A DNA stretch of 64,000 nt from RUG563 sp045590215 (GTDB lineage Bacteria; Bacillota; Clostridia; Christensenellales; Aristaeellaceae). The notes under the pieces were generated by a model. It ran no database searches, was not told the DNA's origin, and saw nothing but the letters and a program-made list of their open reading frames with translations. Position numbers and translations under genes: made by a program. The stretch is taken from the NCBI GenBank assembly GCA_045590215.1, contig JAZNQO010000027.1, positions 12,591 through 76,590 on the forward strand. The letters run 5' to 3'. Numbering within the stretch: position 1 is the first letter of the stretch; each line of letters opens with the position of its first letter. Below are positions 49,060-59,869 of the stretch, in pieces.

Positions 49060-49620
49060 TTATTCTTCCGTCACATAGTCCATCAGGTTCACAGGCTGCT
49101 CCCCCTCGTAAAGGGTGAGGCAGAGGATATTTTCCCCTTCGCCTTGGATGCTCCCCGTCGCTTCGCCAATCACGCTTCCTTGCTTCACCTGCTGCCCATC
49201 CCGTACAGTTCCTTGGGAAACGCCAAGGTATTGCAGGGTGTGGGGCGCATTTCGCAAAAGTAATGTTCCATCCTGCCAAAGAACCGTACCTTCAAAGGCA
49301 GCCTTGATTTTCTCCCCTGCCTCTACCGCCAAATGGGTGGAAAAGTGATAGGCATAGCAGCGTTTTTGGGGGAAATATACAGGCTCATCGGAATATGGCA
49401 GCAGAATTTTTCCTGATACCGGGCGCAGAAAGCCCGGTTTTTCTTCTTCGTTTTTCACATCCTCCAGCCGCTGCGCCTGGCTGAAATGCGCCGGCTGGTT
49501 TTTTGCTTCTATCCTGTTTACATTTCTCGTCCAAAGGGCGGAAAGCAAAATGGCCGCCACACAAAGCACCGCCAACACATAGGACCCAAACTGCTGAAAA
49601 AACCGCTGCCACGCCTTCAT
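49060..49620 (-). CDS. SpoIIQ-like degenerate M23 protein
   Basis: A 186-residue protein with one N-terminal membrane helix (about residues 12-31) and an outer LytM/M23-fold domain (VSGKILLPYSDEPVYF, THLAVEAGEKIKAAFEGTVLW, VKQGSVIGEATGS). The zinc ligands are lost: HLAVE stands where HxGxD is expected, and LCLTL stands at the HxH site. SpoIIQ of Bacillus is similarly inactive and forms a channel between mother cell and forespore with SpoIIIAH. This protein is shorter, so the identification is likely but not certain. Confidence 0.65.
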   Translation of the reverse strand: MKAWQRFFQQFGSYVLAVLCVAAILLSALWTRNVNRIEAKNQPAHFSQAQRLEDVKNEEEKPGFLRPVSGKILLPYSDEPVYFPQKRCYAYHFSTHLAVEAGEKIKAAFEGTVLWQDGTLLLRNAPHTLQYLGVSQGTVRDGQQVKQGSVIGEATGSIQGEGENILCLTLYEGEQPVNLMDYVTEE

Positions 49621-49658
49621 GTTTTTTCTCCCTCTGTTTTTTTCGTAGCGTTCCCCGT

Positions 49659-49958
49659 TTACAGCGGCGTTATGCGCCCCCGGCTATCGTTTTTCCCCCG
49701 GCTGAAGGCATAAAACCCAATGAGATTGCCGGGGTTATAGCGGCGATAGACGTCCATCACCCTGCCTGCATCCTTCAAATCAAATTGCACCGAAAGCCCG
49801 CAGCCCACTTGAATATCCTTTGGGGTGGAGATTACCTTTGTATGAATGCCGCTGCGCTGCAAGGCACTGTCAAAGCGCAGCACCTGCTGCCGGGAACGAA
49901 ATGCTGCAATGCCAAATGTTTCTTCCAAGGTTATCAGCCTCCCTTCTTTCTCATACAT
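49659..49958 (-). CDS. DUF3343 family protein (putative Se/S carrier-like)
   Basis: A 99-residue soluble protein: ITLEETFGIAAFRSRQQVLRF, then TKVISTPKDIQVGCGLSVQF with the conserved Cys. This matches DUF3343, thought to act with cysteine desulfurase-like proteins in sulfur or selenium handling. I start at 49958; the longer frame continues over the divergent gene. It is divergent from a class V desulfurase that starts 42 bases away. Confidence 0.8.
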   Translation of the reverse strand: MYEKEGRLITLEETFGIAAFRSRQQVLRFDSALQRSGIHTKVISTPKDIQVGCGLSVQFDLKDAGRVMDVYRRYNPGNLIGFYAFSRGKNDSRGRITPL

Positions 49959-50000
49959 TCTATGGAAAGCATGTGCCTTTTGTGCAGAAGGGAGCAAGCC

Positions 50001-51116
50001 ATGATTTATCTGGATAATGCAGCCACCAGCTTCCCAAAGCCGCCGGAGGTCATCCGGGCGGTGGCTGGCGTGATGGAAAAAATCGGTGGCAATCCGGGCC
50101 GGGGCGGCCATCCGGGTGCCTTGGCCGGAGGCCGCATTTTGAACCGCTGCCGGGAACTGGCCGCCACCTTATTGGGCGTGAATCATCCTGAAAACATCAT
50201 CTTTGCCCTCAACGGCACCGATGCTATCAACATCGCCCTGAAAGGCTTTTTGCATCAGGGGGATGAGGTAATTGTCTCCCATCAGGAGCATAATGCCGTT
50301 ATGCGCCCCTTGATGGGGTTGATGGATCAGGGAGCCATCAAAGTGCACATGGCAGAACCGGATGCAAAAGGCGTCCTTTCCCCAAACAGCATCCTTCCCC
50401 TTATCAACGGCAAAACCGCCCTTCTTGTGCTCTGCCATGCCAGCAACGTGACCGGCTGCATCCAGCCAGTGCAGCAGCTGATTCACGCTGCCCACGAAAG
50501 GGGCGTCCCCGTTCTGTTGGACGCTGCCCAAACCGCCGGAACGGAAAATTTGCGCCTGCTGCCGGCGGATATGATCGCCATGCCGGGGCATAAAGGGCTG
50601 CTGGGACCCATGGGTACGGGGCTTTTGTATGTAGCTCCGCACATGGATATGCACCCCTTCCGGGAAGGGGGCACGGGCTCCGCCTCGGAAAGCCTGCATC
50701 AGCCGCCCATAATGCCGGATTTATTGGAAAGCGGCACCCATAACCTGCCGGGCATTGCCGGGCTTTGCCAAGGGCTGAAATTCGTGCTGGCGCACCGGGC
50801 AGAGATAAGGGAGTATGAGCAGTATTTAGCCCGGCGGCTGGAAGAAAAGCTGCGAAACATGGAGCACATTCAGGTGATGGGCAGCCCGGACACGGAAAAA
50901 ACAGCGGTGGTCAGCTTTTTCATGCCTTCCAAAGATTCCGGGGAATTGGCGGATATGCTGGCACAAGCAGGCTTTGCGCTGCGCTCCGGCCTCCACTGCG
51001 CCCCCTCCATCCATTTCTTTCACGGCACATCCGGGGCTGTGCGTGCCAGTCCGGGGCTTTACAACACCGAAAAAGACATCGACGCCTTGGCAGATTTCAT
51101 CTTCAAAATACAATAA
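50001..51116 (+). CDS. class V aminotransferase / cysteine desulfurase-like
   Basis: A 371-residue PLP enzyme. IYLDNAATSFPKPPEV starts it, LLDAAQTAGT and MIAMPGHKGLLGPMGTGLLY contain the PLP Asp and Lys, and LRSGLHCAPSIH holds the persulfide Cys. It resembles the EF2568 type, which is found with selenium-dependent hydroxylase genes, and is distinct from the NifS-like enzyme at 29.3 kb. The start at 50001 follows GAAGGGAGC. DUF3343 lies divergently beside it. Confidence 0.9.
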   Translation: MIYLDNAATSFPKPPEVIRAVAGVMEKIGGNPGRGGHPGALAGGRILNRCRELAATLLGVNHPENIIFALNGTDAINIALKGFLHQGDEVIVSHQEHNAVMRPLMGLMDQGAIKVHMAEPDAKGVLSPNSILPLINGKTALLVLCHASNVTGCIQPVQQLIHAAHERGVPVLLDAAQTAGTENLRLLPADMIAMPGHKGLLGPMGTGLLYVAPHMDMHPFREGGTGSASESLHQPPIMPDLLESGTHNLPGIAGLCQGLKFVLAHRAEIREYEQYLARRLEEKLRNMEHIQVMGSPDTEKTAVVSFFMPSKDSGELADMLAQAGFALRSGLHCAPSIHFFHGTSGAVRASPGLYNTEKDIDALADFIFKIQ

Positions 51117-51210
51117 AAAAACATTTTTTGTTTCTTTGGCAGGATTTTTGTTTATGGAAAAAGAATTAAACCCATACTGACATTACCCCTGTTCAAAGGA
51201 GCAAGACCAC

Positions 51211-52083
51211 ATGAAGCAAGCATTCAAAGCCTTGAAGCAAAACGAAGCTTTTCTCGCCTACAGCCAGATTATCCTGGGCTGTCTCATCGGCGGCGCCGCC
51301 TATCCCTTGTTTCTCACGCCCAATAACATCGCTCCCGGCGGCCTGACGGGTATCGCCACGGTGCTTAATTACCTGTTCGGGCTGCCCGTGGGTCTCACCA
51401 GCATGCTGATGAACGTGCCCCTTTTCATGATTGGCTATAAGATGCTGGGGGGCAAATTCGCCTTCCGCTCCCTCGTTGCCATGGTGCTGTTTTCCGTGTT
51501 CATTGACCTTTTGAAGCTGCCTGCCATAACGGATGATGTGCTGCTGGCCACGGTGTATGGGGCCATTTTACTGGGGATCGGCCTTGGCATCATCATCAGA
51601 GGCGGTGCCACCACCGGCGGTTCCGATATGATCGCCCAGCTGCTTCACCGCAAATTCCCCTTTATCACAGTGGGCAGTGTGCTGATGGCTGTGGATTGCC
51701 TGGTGATTCTCCTCGCCGGGTTCACCATGAGCACCAGAGCGGCTCTTTATTCCCTGATCTGCATTTTCGTTTCCTCCAAGGTAATTGATATGGTGCTGGC
51801 TGGGTTCGGCTCCTCCAAGATGTGCTTTGTGATCAGCCGGGAAAGCGAAAAAATCTGCAAAGGCATTATGGAAGAACTGGAGCGGGGCGTGACGGTGCTG
51901 CCGGCCATCGGCGGCTATACCGGCAAGGAAACACGGGCTCTTATCAGCGTGGTGGATCATAAGGAAATCATGGCAGTCAAGCGCATCGTGCATGATGCGG
52001 ATGCCAAAGCGTTCATGTTCATCACCGATACCCACGAAACGCTGGGCGAAGGCTTTTCAAGCCTTTCGGGCAAGCCGAACTGA
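51211..52083 (+). CDS. YitT family membrane protein
   Basis: A 290-residue protein with five or six membrane segments (ILGCLIGGAAYPLFLTPNNI, GGLTGIATVL, GIGLGIIIRGGATTGGSDMI) and a C-terminal cytoplasmic DUF2179 domain (TVLPAIGGYTGKETRALISV). Function unknown, possibly transport. AAAGGAG precedes the ATG. The 94 bases upstream hold no gene. Confidence 0.92.
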   Translation: MKQAFKALKQNEAFLAYSQIILGCLIGGAAYPLFLTPNNIAPGGLTGIATVLNYLFGLPVGLTSMLMNVPLFMIGYKMLGGKFAFRSLVAMVLFSVFIDLLKLPAITDDVLLATVYGAILLGIGLGIIIRGGATTGGSDMIAQLLHRKFPFITVGSVLMAVDCLVILLAGFTMSTRAALYSLICIFVSSKVIDMVLAGFGSSKMCFVISRESEKICKGIMEELERGVTVLPAIGGYTGKETRALISVVDHKEIMAVKRIVHDADAKAFMFITDTHETLGEGFSSLSGKPN

Positions 52084-52090
52084 CCCTTGT

Positions 52091-52119
52091 TTACAAACGA
52101 AGCGTAAACATGCTATAAT
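52091..52119 (+). promoter_or_regulatory. promoter of the PAP2 gene
   Basis: TTACAA, 17-bp spacer, and an extended -10 TGCTATAAT. Confidence 0.55.
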
Positions 52120-52162
52120 GGAGCAATCCTAAATCCATCCTGAAAGGCAGGCGTTTCTCTTC

Positions 52163-52906
52163 ATGATAAAAACCGGCATCTGGCGCACGGCCCTTTTGTT
52201 CCTTCTGTTTTTTGCGTTCACGTTAGCCGTTATCAATGTGGACGTGCAGAACGTGGCCGTGGAAGATATCACCGGCACCGCGCCCTCCCTCACCACGGAA
52301 GTGGGCTTTGCTACCCTCAATGCCCCGGTGCATGAAGTCCTGCCTCATAATAGCCTTTTCTATAAGCTCACCACCCTCCTTGGCTATGTAGCCCTTTTGT
52401 TTGTGGCAGGGTATGGGCTGCTGGGCGTGATGCAGCTCATTCGCCGCCGCAGCCTGAAAAAAGTGGATACCCAGCTGATCTTTCTTGGCATTTTCTTTGT
52501 TTTGACGCTTTTGTGCTATGTGATTTTTGAAAAGCTGCCCATCAATTACCGTCCGGTTCTGCTGGATGCTGAAGAGGGCCTGGAGGCCAGCTATCCTTCC
52601 TCCCATACCATGCTGGCATTGTGCGTGTTCGGTGCCATGATGGTGCCTTATCCCCAGCTTTTTGGCAAAAAGGCTCTGCCCCTTATCCGCATCGGTGCCG
52701 GGCTTCTGATGGCCGTTTCCGTGGCCGGGCGCATCCTGTCCGGCGTGCATTGGCTGACGGACATCGCAGGGGCTGTGTTTTTGAGTGCTGCGCTCCTTTC
52801 CCTGTATGTTTCCATGCTGCAAATTCATAACATCCATGAAAAGCAGCAGGATGACGACGACGCCATCGACGACGGCTTCGGCGATCTTTTCCGGGACGAT
52901 AAATAA
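52163..52906 (+). CDS. PAP2 family phosphatase, membrane
   Basis: A 247-residue protein with about five membrane segments and the PAP2 signature in order: KLPINYRPVLL, ASYPSSHTML, then RILSGVHWLTDIAGA. It should dephosphorylate a lipid diphosphate such as undecaprenyl diphosphate outside the membrane. The last 20 residues are very acidic (DDDDAIDDGFGD). Confidence 0.92.
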   Translation: MIKTGIWRTALLFLLFFAFTLAVINVDVQNVAVEDITGTAPSLTTEVGFATLNAPVHEVLPHNSLFYKLTTLLGYVALLFVAGYGLLGVMQLIRRRSLKKVDTQLIFLGIFFVLTLLCYVIFEKLPINYRPVLLDAEEGLEASYPSSHTMLALCVFGAMMVPYPQLFGKKALPLIRIGAGLLMAVSVAGRILSGVHWLTDIAGAVFLSAALLSLYVSMLQIHNIHEKQQDDDDAIDDGFGDLFRDDK

Positions 52907-52915
52907 TCTAAATCC

Positions 52916-52950
52916 GCCATCGGTATCTTTCCTGCCGGTGGCTTTTCTTT
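52916..52950 (+). terminator. terminator after the PAP2 gene
   Basis: GCCATCGG / CCGGTGGC stem (one G-T) followed by TTTTCTTTTT. Confidence 0.7.
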
Positions 52951-52969
52951 TTCCCTGCGGAAAAAACAC

Positions 52970-52998
52970 TTGACAATTCTAAAGAATCAGCCTACAAT
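52970..52998 (+). promoter_or_regulatory. promoter of the GSIII gene
   Basis: TTGACA, 17-bp spacer, TACAAT. Confidence 0.75.
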
Positions 52999-53026
52999 CG
53001 GTAACAAAGCAAGGTTTGCTGCGCTG

Positions 53027-53057
53027 CGTACACAGTGTGTCACGCAGCTTTTTTCAA
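53027..53057 (+). promoter_or_regulatory. terminator-like hairpin in the GSIII leader
   Basis: GCTGCGT / ACGCAGC stem with an imperfect inner part, followed by TTTTTT, between promoter and gene. A smaller AGCAA / TTGCT hairpin precedes it. The layout suggests attenuation or antitermination control. Confidence 0.55.
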
Positions 53058-53075
53058 TCAAAGGAGGAAAGGCAG

Positions 53076-55163
<2,088 letters not shown>

Positions 55164-55170
55164 AATCAAG

Positions 55171-55196
55171 CCGGGTTTATATACCCGGTTTTTTTA
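55171..55196 (+). terminator. terminator after the GSIII gene
   Basis: CCGGGT / ACCCGG stem followed by seven T residues. Confidence 0.85.
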
Positions 55197-55231
55197 TTGC
55201 TTTCCCTGTTTCAATTTCCGGCGATTTGCGG

Positions 55232-55237
55232 TATAAT
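55232..55237 (+). promoter_or_regulatory. possible -10 box of the dnaE operon
   Basis: TATAAT 39 bases before the chosen GTG start; the -35 is poor. Confidence 0.35.
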
Positions 55238-55276
55238 TATGGTAGGAAATTATATGCTGTGAAGGGGATGAACAGG

Positions 55277-58200
55277 GTGAGCTTTGCGCACTTGCATTTG
55301 CATACGGAATACAGCCTGCTGGACGGCGCATGCCGCATCCGGCATTTGGTGAAGCGTTTGAAAGAAATGCAAATGACCGCCTGCGCCATCACCGACCACG
55401 GTGTGCTCTACGGTGCCATTGATTTTTACACCGCCTGCAAGGAGCAGGGCATCCATCCCGTCATCGGGTGCGAGGTGTACATCTGCCCCGATATGCAGGA
55501 CAAGCGCAGCCTCTCCAAGGAATACAGCCATCTGATTCTCCTTTGCGAAAACCAGACGGGCTATCAGAACCTGATGAAGCTGGTCAGTGCCGGGTTCACA
55601 GACGGCTTTTATTATAAACCCCGGATTGACTATGCCTTATTGGAAAAGCATCATGAAGGCCTCATTGCCATGAGTGCCTGCCTCAGCGGCGATTTGCCAA
55701 AGCTTTTGCTGGATGAACGCTACAACGAAGCAGAGCAATATGTGCAGAACATGAGCCGCATCATGGGACCGGATCATTTCTATATCGAAATCATGGATCA
55801 CGGCATTTTTGAAGAAAAAACCGTGCTGCCAAGGCTTGCCGAAATGAGCCGAAAGACCGGTATTCCCCTCGTTGCCACCAACGACTGCCATTATGAAACG
55901 AGGAACGACGCCGACGCCCAGGAAGTGCTCATGTGCATTCAGACCGGCAAAACCCTGGACGAAGAAAACCGCATGCGCATGACCACGCGAGAACTCTACG
56001 TCAAAAGCGAAGAAGAAATGCTTTCCCTCTTCCCGGATTATCAAGACGCCGTGCATCGCACGCAGGAGATTGCGGACAGATGCCAAGTGGCGTTTGATTT
56101 TTCCAAAGTACACCTGCCCAAGTTTCAGGTGCCGGATGGGGAAACCAGCCAATCCATGCTGCGAAAGCTGTGCCTCGCAGGGCTCCGTGAACGCTACCCC
56201 GAAAACAATAGGGAAGCCATGGAACGGCTGGAATACGAACTTTCCGTGATTGAAAAGATGGGGTATGTGGATTATTTCCTCATCGTGTGGGATTTTATCA
56301 AATACGCCAAGGATAACGGCATCATGGTGGGGCCGGGCCGAGGCAGCGGTGCAGGCAGCATCGTGGCCTATTGCCTGAACATCACCATGCTGGATCCTTT
56401 GAAATACAACCTGCTCTTTGAACGCTTCCTGAACCCGGAACGGGTGTCCATGCCGGATATTGACGTGGACTTCTGCTACGAAAGACGGCAGGAAGTGATC
56501 GACTATGTGGCTCGGAAATACGGCTCCGATCACGTTTGCCAGATCATCACCTTCGGCACCATGGCGGCCAGAGGCGTGCTCCGGGATGTGGGACGGGTGC
56601 TGGGCTATCCTTACGCACAGGTGGATCAGGTGGCCAAGGAAGTGCCCATTGCGCTGGATATGACGCTGGAAAAGGCTTTGCAGCAAAACAAAGCCTTGGC
56701 CGATATGTATGAAAGCGACCCGGATGTGACCCGGCTGATTGATACCGCCATGAAGCTGGAAGGCATGCCCCGCCATGCCTCCACCCACGCCGCCGGGGTT
56801 CTGATTACCAGAGAAGCGGCTACGACTTACGTTCCCCTGCAATGCAACGATAACGTGATTACCACCCAATACCCCATGGGGAACATTGAAAAGCTGGGGC
56901 TGCTGAAGATGGACTTCCTGGGCTTGCGCACCCTCACCGTCATCCGAGACACGGTGGACATGCTGAAAAGCCGGGGCATTGACATCGACCCCGAACAAAT
57001 CCCCATGGATGACCCGGCGGTGTTTGATATGATTTGCGCCGGGGATACGGACGGCGTATTCCAGCTGGAAAGCGGCGGCATGCGCAATTTTCTGTCCAAT
57101 ATGCGCCCCCGAACCTTTGAAGATATCATCGCCGGTATCTCCCTCTATCGTCCCGGCCCTATGGATTCCATCCCCCGCTATATCCGGGGCAAGCAGCACC
57201 CGGAAACAGTGCAATATCTCTCTCCCCTGCTGGCTCCCATTCTGGACGTAACCTACGGCTGCATGGTGTATCAGGAGCAGGTGATGCAGATTGTGCGTGA
57301 TTTGGCCGGGTATTCCTATGGCCGGAGCGACCTTGTGCGCCGTGCCATGGCGAAAAAGAAAAAGGACGTGATGACCAAGGAGCGTGCCTTGTTCGTTCAC
57401 GGTTCTTTAGCCGAAGGCATTCCCGGAGCCGTTTCCAAGGGCGTGCCGGCGGAAGTGGCGGAGCAGATTTTCGACGAAATGTCCTCCTTTGCATCCTACG
57501 CCTTCAATAAGCCCCACGCCGCCTGCTATGCAGTGGTGGCTCTGCGTACGGGGTATCTCAAATGCCATTACCCGGCGGAATTTATGGCTGCGCTGATGAA
57601 CTCCGTTTCCGGCAACAGCGGCAAAATCGCCGCCTATATCTATTACTGCCGCCAGAAGGGCATTCCCATCCTGCCCCCGGATATCAACCGCTCCATGGGC
57701 AAATTTGCCGTAGCCAAGCAAGGGAACAAAGCCGGCATTCTCTTTGGTATGGGCAGCATCAAAAACGTGGGCGAAAAAGCCATTGAAAGCATCATCCACG
57801 AGCGGGAGAGGAACGGCAGCTTCACCGATATTTTCGATTTCTGCCGCCGGATGACAGGAGAAGACGTGAACAAACGGGCGGTGGAAAGCCTGATTAAAGC
57901 CGGATGCTTCGACCCTCTGGGCGCAAAACGGGTGCAGTGCATGGCGGTTTTTGAAAGTGCCATGGATGCCCAGATGAACCAACGCAAGCAAACGGTGTCC
58001 GGCCAGGTTTCCTTCTTTGATTTCGGCCAGCAGGGCGAAAGCATGCGCACCGAAGAAACCTATCCCCCCTTGAAAGAATACCCCTTGAAAGAGCTGCTCC
58101 TGCAAGAAAAGGAAGTGACGGGCATTTATTGCTCCGCCCATCCTTTGGATGAATATACGGACGCCTTAAAACAGCTTTCTTTCAACACCACATCCCTGAT

Positions 58201-58768
58201 GGCACTGTTAGAACAGCCGGACGGCGGCCTTTCCGAAGACGGAAAGAAGGTGGCTATGGGGGGCATGGTGGTGGAAAGCCACGCCAAAGCCACGAAAAAA
58301 GGAGCCATGATGGGCTTCCTTACCTTGGAAGACCATGCCGGGCAAATCGAGTGCCTCTTGTTCCCAAGGGTGTATGAACGCTTTGCACGGCAGCTGAATG
58401 CCGATGAAGCGGTGGTGGTGACGGGCAGGCTGTCCATCCGGGAAGATGAAGAGCCCAAGCTCATGGTGGATACCATTGAGCCGCTGCTGGTTCCTGCGGA
58501 AAAGCCTCTGCCCGATACCCGTACCGATGCCCAGCGGGCGAAGGACGCCAAAGAGCGTATTTTCCTGCGCATGAAGCGCAGCCAGATGGCCCCCATTCAG
58601 GCTCTTCTTTCGGATATGCAGGGGCCAATCCCCGTCTATATCAACCTGCCGGATGAAAATATCACCCTGCTCTGCCCACGGGATATGTGGGTGCGCAGCA
58701 GTGAAGAAGCCTTGGAAACTCTGAACGCCTTTTTGCCCGAACAGGATATGAAAGTGGTGACAAAATGA
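55277..58768 (+). CDS. dnaE: DNA polymerase III alpha subunit
   Basis: A 1163-residue replicative polymerase. The PHP domain is N-terminal (FAHLHLHTEYSLLDGA, ITDHGVLYG). The polymerase core has GPGRGSGAGSIVAY and PDIDVDFCYERR with the catalytic Asp residues. FQLESGGM, a helix-hairpin-helix region and a C-terminal OB fold (GFLTLEDHAGQIECLLFP) follow. I prefer the GTG at 55277: AAGGGG lies 9 bases upstream and the product then starts like other DnaE proteins; the ATG at 55268 lies directly on that site. The stop overlaps the next gene by 4 bases. Confidence 0.96.
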   Translation: MSFAHLHLHTEYSLLDGACRIRHLVKRLKEMQMTACAITDHGVLYGAIDFYTACKEQGIHPVIGCEVYICPDMQDKRSLSKEYSHLILLCENQTGYQNLMKLVSAGFTDGFYYKPRIDYALLEKHHEGLIAMSACLSGDLPKLLLDERYNEAEQYVQNMSRIMGPDHFYIEIMDHGIFEEKTVLPRLAEMSRKTGIPLVATNDCHYETRNDADAQEVLMCIQTGKTLDEENRMRMTTRELYVKSEEEMLSLFPDYQDAVHRTQEIADRCQVAFDFSKVHLPKFQVPDGETSQSMLRKLCLAGLRERYPENNREAMERLEYELSVIEKMGYVDYFLIVWDFIKYAKDNGIMVGPGRGSGAGSIVAYCLNITMLDPLKYNLLFERFLNPERVSMPDIDVDFCYERRQEVIDYVARKYGSDHVCQIITFGTMAARGVLRDVGRVLGYPYAQVDQVAKEVPIALDMTLEKALQQNKALADMYESDPDVTRLIDTAMKLEGMPRHASTHAAGVLITREAATTYVPLQCNDNVITTQYPMGNIEKLGLLKMDFLGLRTLTVIRDTVDMLKSRGIDIDPEQIPMDDPAVFDMICAGDTDGVFQLESGGMRNFLSNMRPRTFEDIIAGISLYRPGPMDSIPRYIRGKQHPETVQYLSPLLAPILDVTYGCMVYQEQVMQIVRDLAGYSYGRSDLVRRAMAKKKKDVMTKERALFVHGSLAEGIPGAVSKGVPAEVAEQIFDEMSSFASYAFNKPHAACYAVVALRTGYLKCHYPAEFMAALMNSVSGNSGKIAAYIYYCRQKGIPILPPDINRSMGKFAVAKQGNKAGILFGMGSIKNVGEKAIESIIHERERNGSFTDIFDFCRRMTGEDVNKRAVESLIKAGCFDPLGAKRVQCMAVFESAMDAQMNQRKQTVSGQVSFFDFGQQGESMRTEETYPPLKEYPLKELLLQEKEVTGIYCSAHPLDEYTDALKQLSFNTTSLMALLEQPDGGLSEDGKKVAMGGMVVESHAKATKKGAMMGFLTLEDHAGQIECLLFPRVYERFARQLNADEAVVVTGRLSIREDEEPKLMVDTIEPLLVPAEKPLPDTRTDAQRAKDAKERIFLRMKRSQMAPIQALLSDMQGPIPVYINLPDENITLLCPRDMWVRSSEEALETLNAFLPEQDMKVVTK

Positions 58769-59142
58769 AAATTTTAGAAATGACCGTTCCTGCAAAGAAA
58801 GACTTTTCCCTGCTGCTGCGCATGGCAATGGCCGGCGTGGGTGCTTTATATGATATGCCGGTGGATGTGATGGAAGATTTGCGCTCCGCCGTGGATGAAA
58901 GCTGCGATTTGCTTTTGCATCAGGATTTTGAGGTAAAATGCCTCACCCTCCTGTGCGAAGATAAGAAGGACGGCCTGCATCTTTCCATCACCGCCGCAAA
59001 GGGCTGCTGCCAGCAGGCGGATTGCCCGGCAGATGCAGACATGGCAAAGCTCATCATCGGCACCTTGGTGCGCCGGGTGGATTTGGAGCAGGACGAAAAC
59101 GGCGTGCATACCGTCAAGATGATCCTGCCTGCAAAGGCATAA
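58765..59142 (+). CDS. anti-sigma factor-like HATPase protein (RsbW/SpoIIAB-like, degenerate)
   Basis: A 125-residue protein with the fold order of RsbW-type anti-sigma kinases (MTVPAKKDFSLLLRMAMAGV, VMEDLRSAVDESCDLLLH, LIIGTLVRRVDL). The N-box Asn is replaced (DESCDLL) and no DxGxG box is seen, so ATP binding and kinase action are doubtful. The sigma factor gene follows after 1 base and an anti-anti-sigma gene is absent. It starts on ATGA within the dnaE stop. Confidence 0.75.
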   Translation: MKILEMTVPAKKDFSLLLRMAMAGVGALYDMPVDVMEDLRSAVDESCDLLLHQDFEVKCLTLLCEDKKDGLHLSITAAKGCCQQADCPADADMAKLIIGTLVRRVDLEQDENGVHTVKMILPAKA

Positions 59143-59143
59143 C

Positions 59144-59869
59144 ATGAACGCTCTTAAAATTCATGAAGCGGTCTTGGCCTTTCATGCAAAAAAGACCGAT
59201 GCCGCCCTGGAAAAGGCTCTCCTTGCCTGCGATGCTTTGTTGCAAACGATGGCCAGACGCCTGTCCAACCGGGGCATCGAATATGACGACCTTTATCAAA
59301 CTGCCTGCCTTGCCTGCGTGCAGGCCATCCGGGGCTTTGATCCGGAAAGAGGCCTGAAATTTTCCACCTACATGACCCCCACCGTCATGGGCACGCTGCA
59401 AAACTATATCCGGGATAAGCAAGGGCTTGTGCACACGCCCCGCTCCATCCGGCAGGACAGTATTCGGATATCCAAGGAAAGAGCCGCCTTCTTGCAAAAG
59501 GAAAGACGGGAGCCCACCCCAAGGGAGCTGGCCGACCTGCTTTCTTGGGATGTATACCGGGTTTTGCAGGCATTGCAGGCCCATTCCGAAGCCATATCCA
59601 TGGATCAGACGGACGAAGAAGGCCTGTCCCTGGGCGAAAAAATCCCGCATACGGAAGAGGGTTTTCTGCGCTTTGAGCAGCGGGCGGATATGAAAGCCGC
59701 CCTGCAAAAGCTGACGGAGAATGAACGGAAGCTCATCCTGCTGCGGTTTGTGAAGCAAATGAGCCAGCGGCAGGTGGCCGAAATGATGCAAACATCACAA
59801 ATGCAGATTTCCAGAATGGAAAGGCGCATTTTAGCCTTTCTGAAAAAGGAGATGGAACCAGACGCATGA
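59144..59869 (+). CDS. sigma-70 family RNA polymerase sigma factor (SigB/SigF group)
   Basis: A 241-residue sigma factor. Region 2 is at about residues 30-100 (YDDLYQTACLACVQAIRGFD, KFSTYMTPTVMG), a short region 3 has RREPTPRELADLL, and region 4 ends with LRFVKQMSQRQVAEMMQTSQMQISRMERR. This is the size and layout of SigB, SigF and SigG. It is co-transcribed with the anti-sigma-like gene before it and overlaps the kinase gene after it. The target promoters are unknown. Confidence 0.9.
   Translation: MNALKIHEAVLAFHAKKTDAALEKALLACDALLQTMARRLSNRGIEYDDLYQTACLACVQAIRGFDPERGLKFSTYMTPTVMGTLQNYIRDKQGLVHTPRSIRQDSIRISKERAAFLQKERREPTPRELADLLSWDVYRVLQALQAHSEAISMDQTDEEGLSLGEKIPHTEEGFLRFEQRADMKAALQKLTENERKLILLRFVKQMSQRQVAEMMQTSQMQISRMERRILAFLKKEMEPDA

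Noticed and set aside
55637..57400. A 587-codon minus-strand frame opposite dnaE
   Set aside because: His/Gly-rich, motif-free translation; dnaE on the plus strand is intact.
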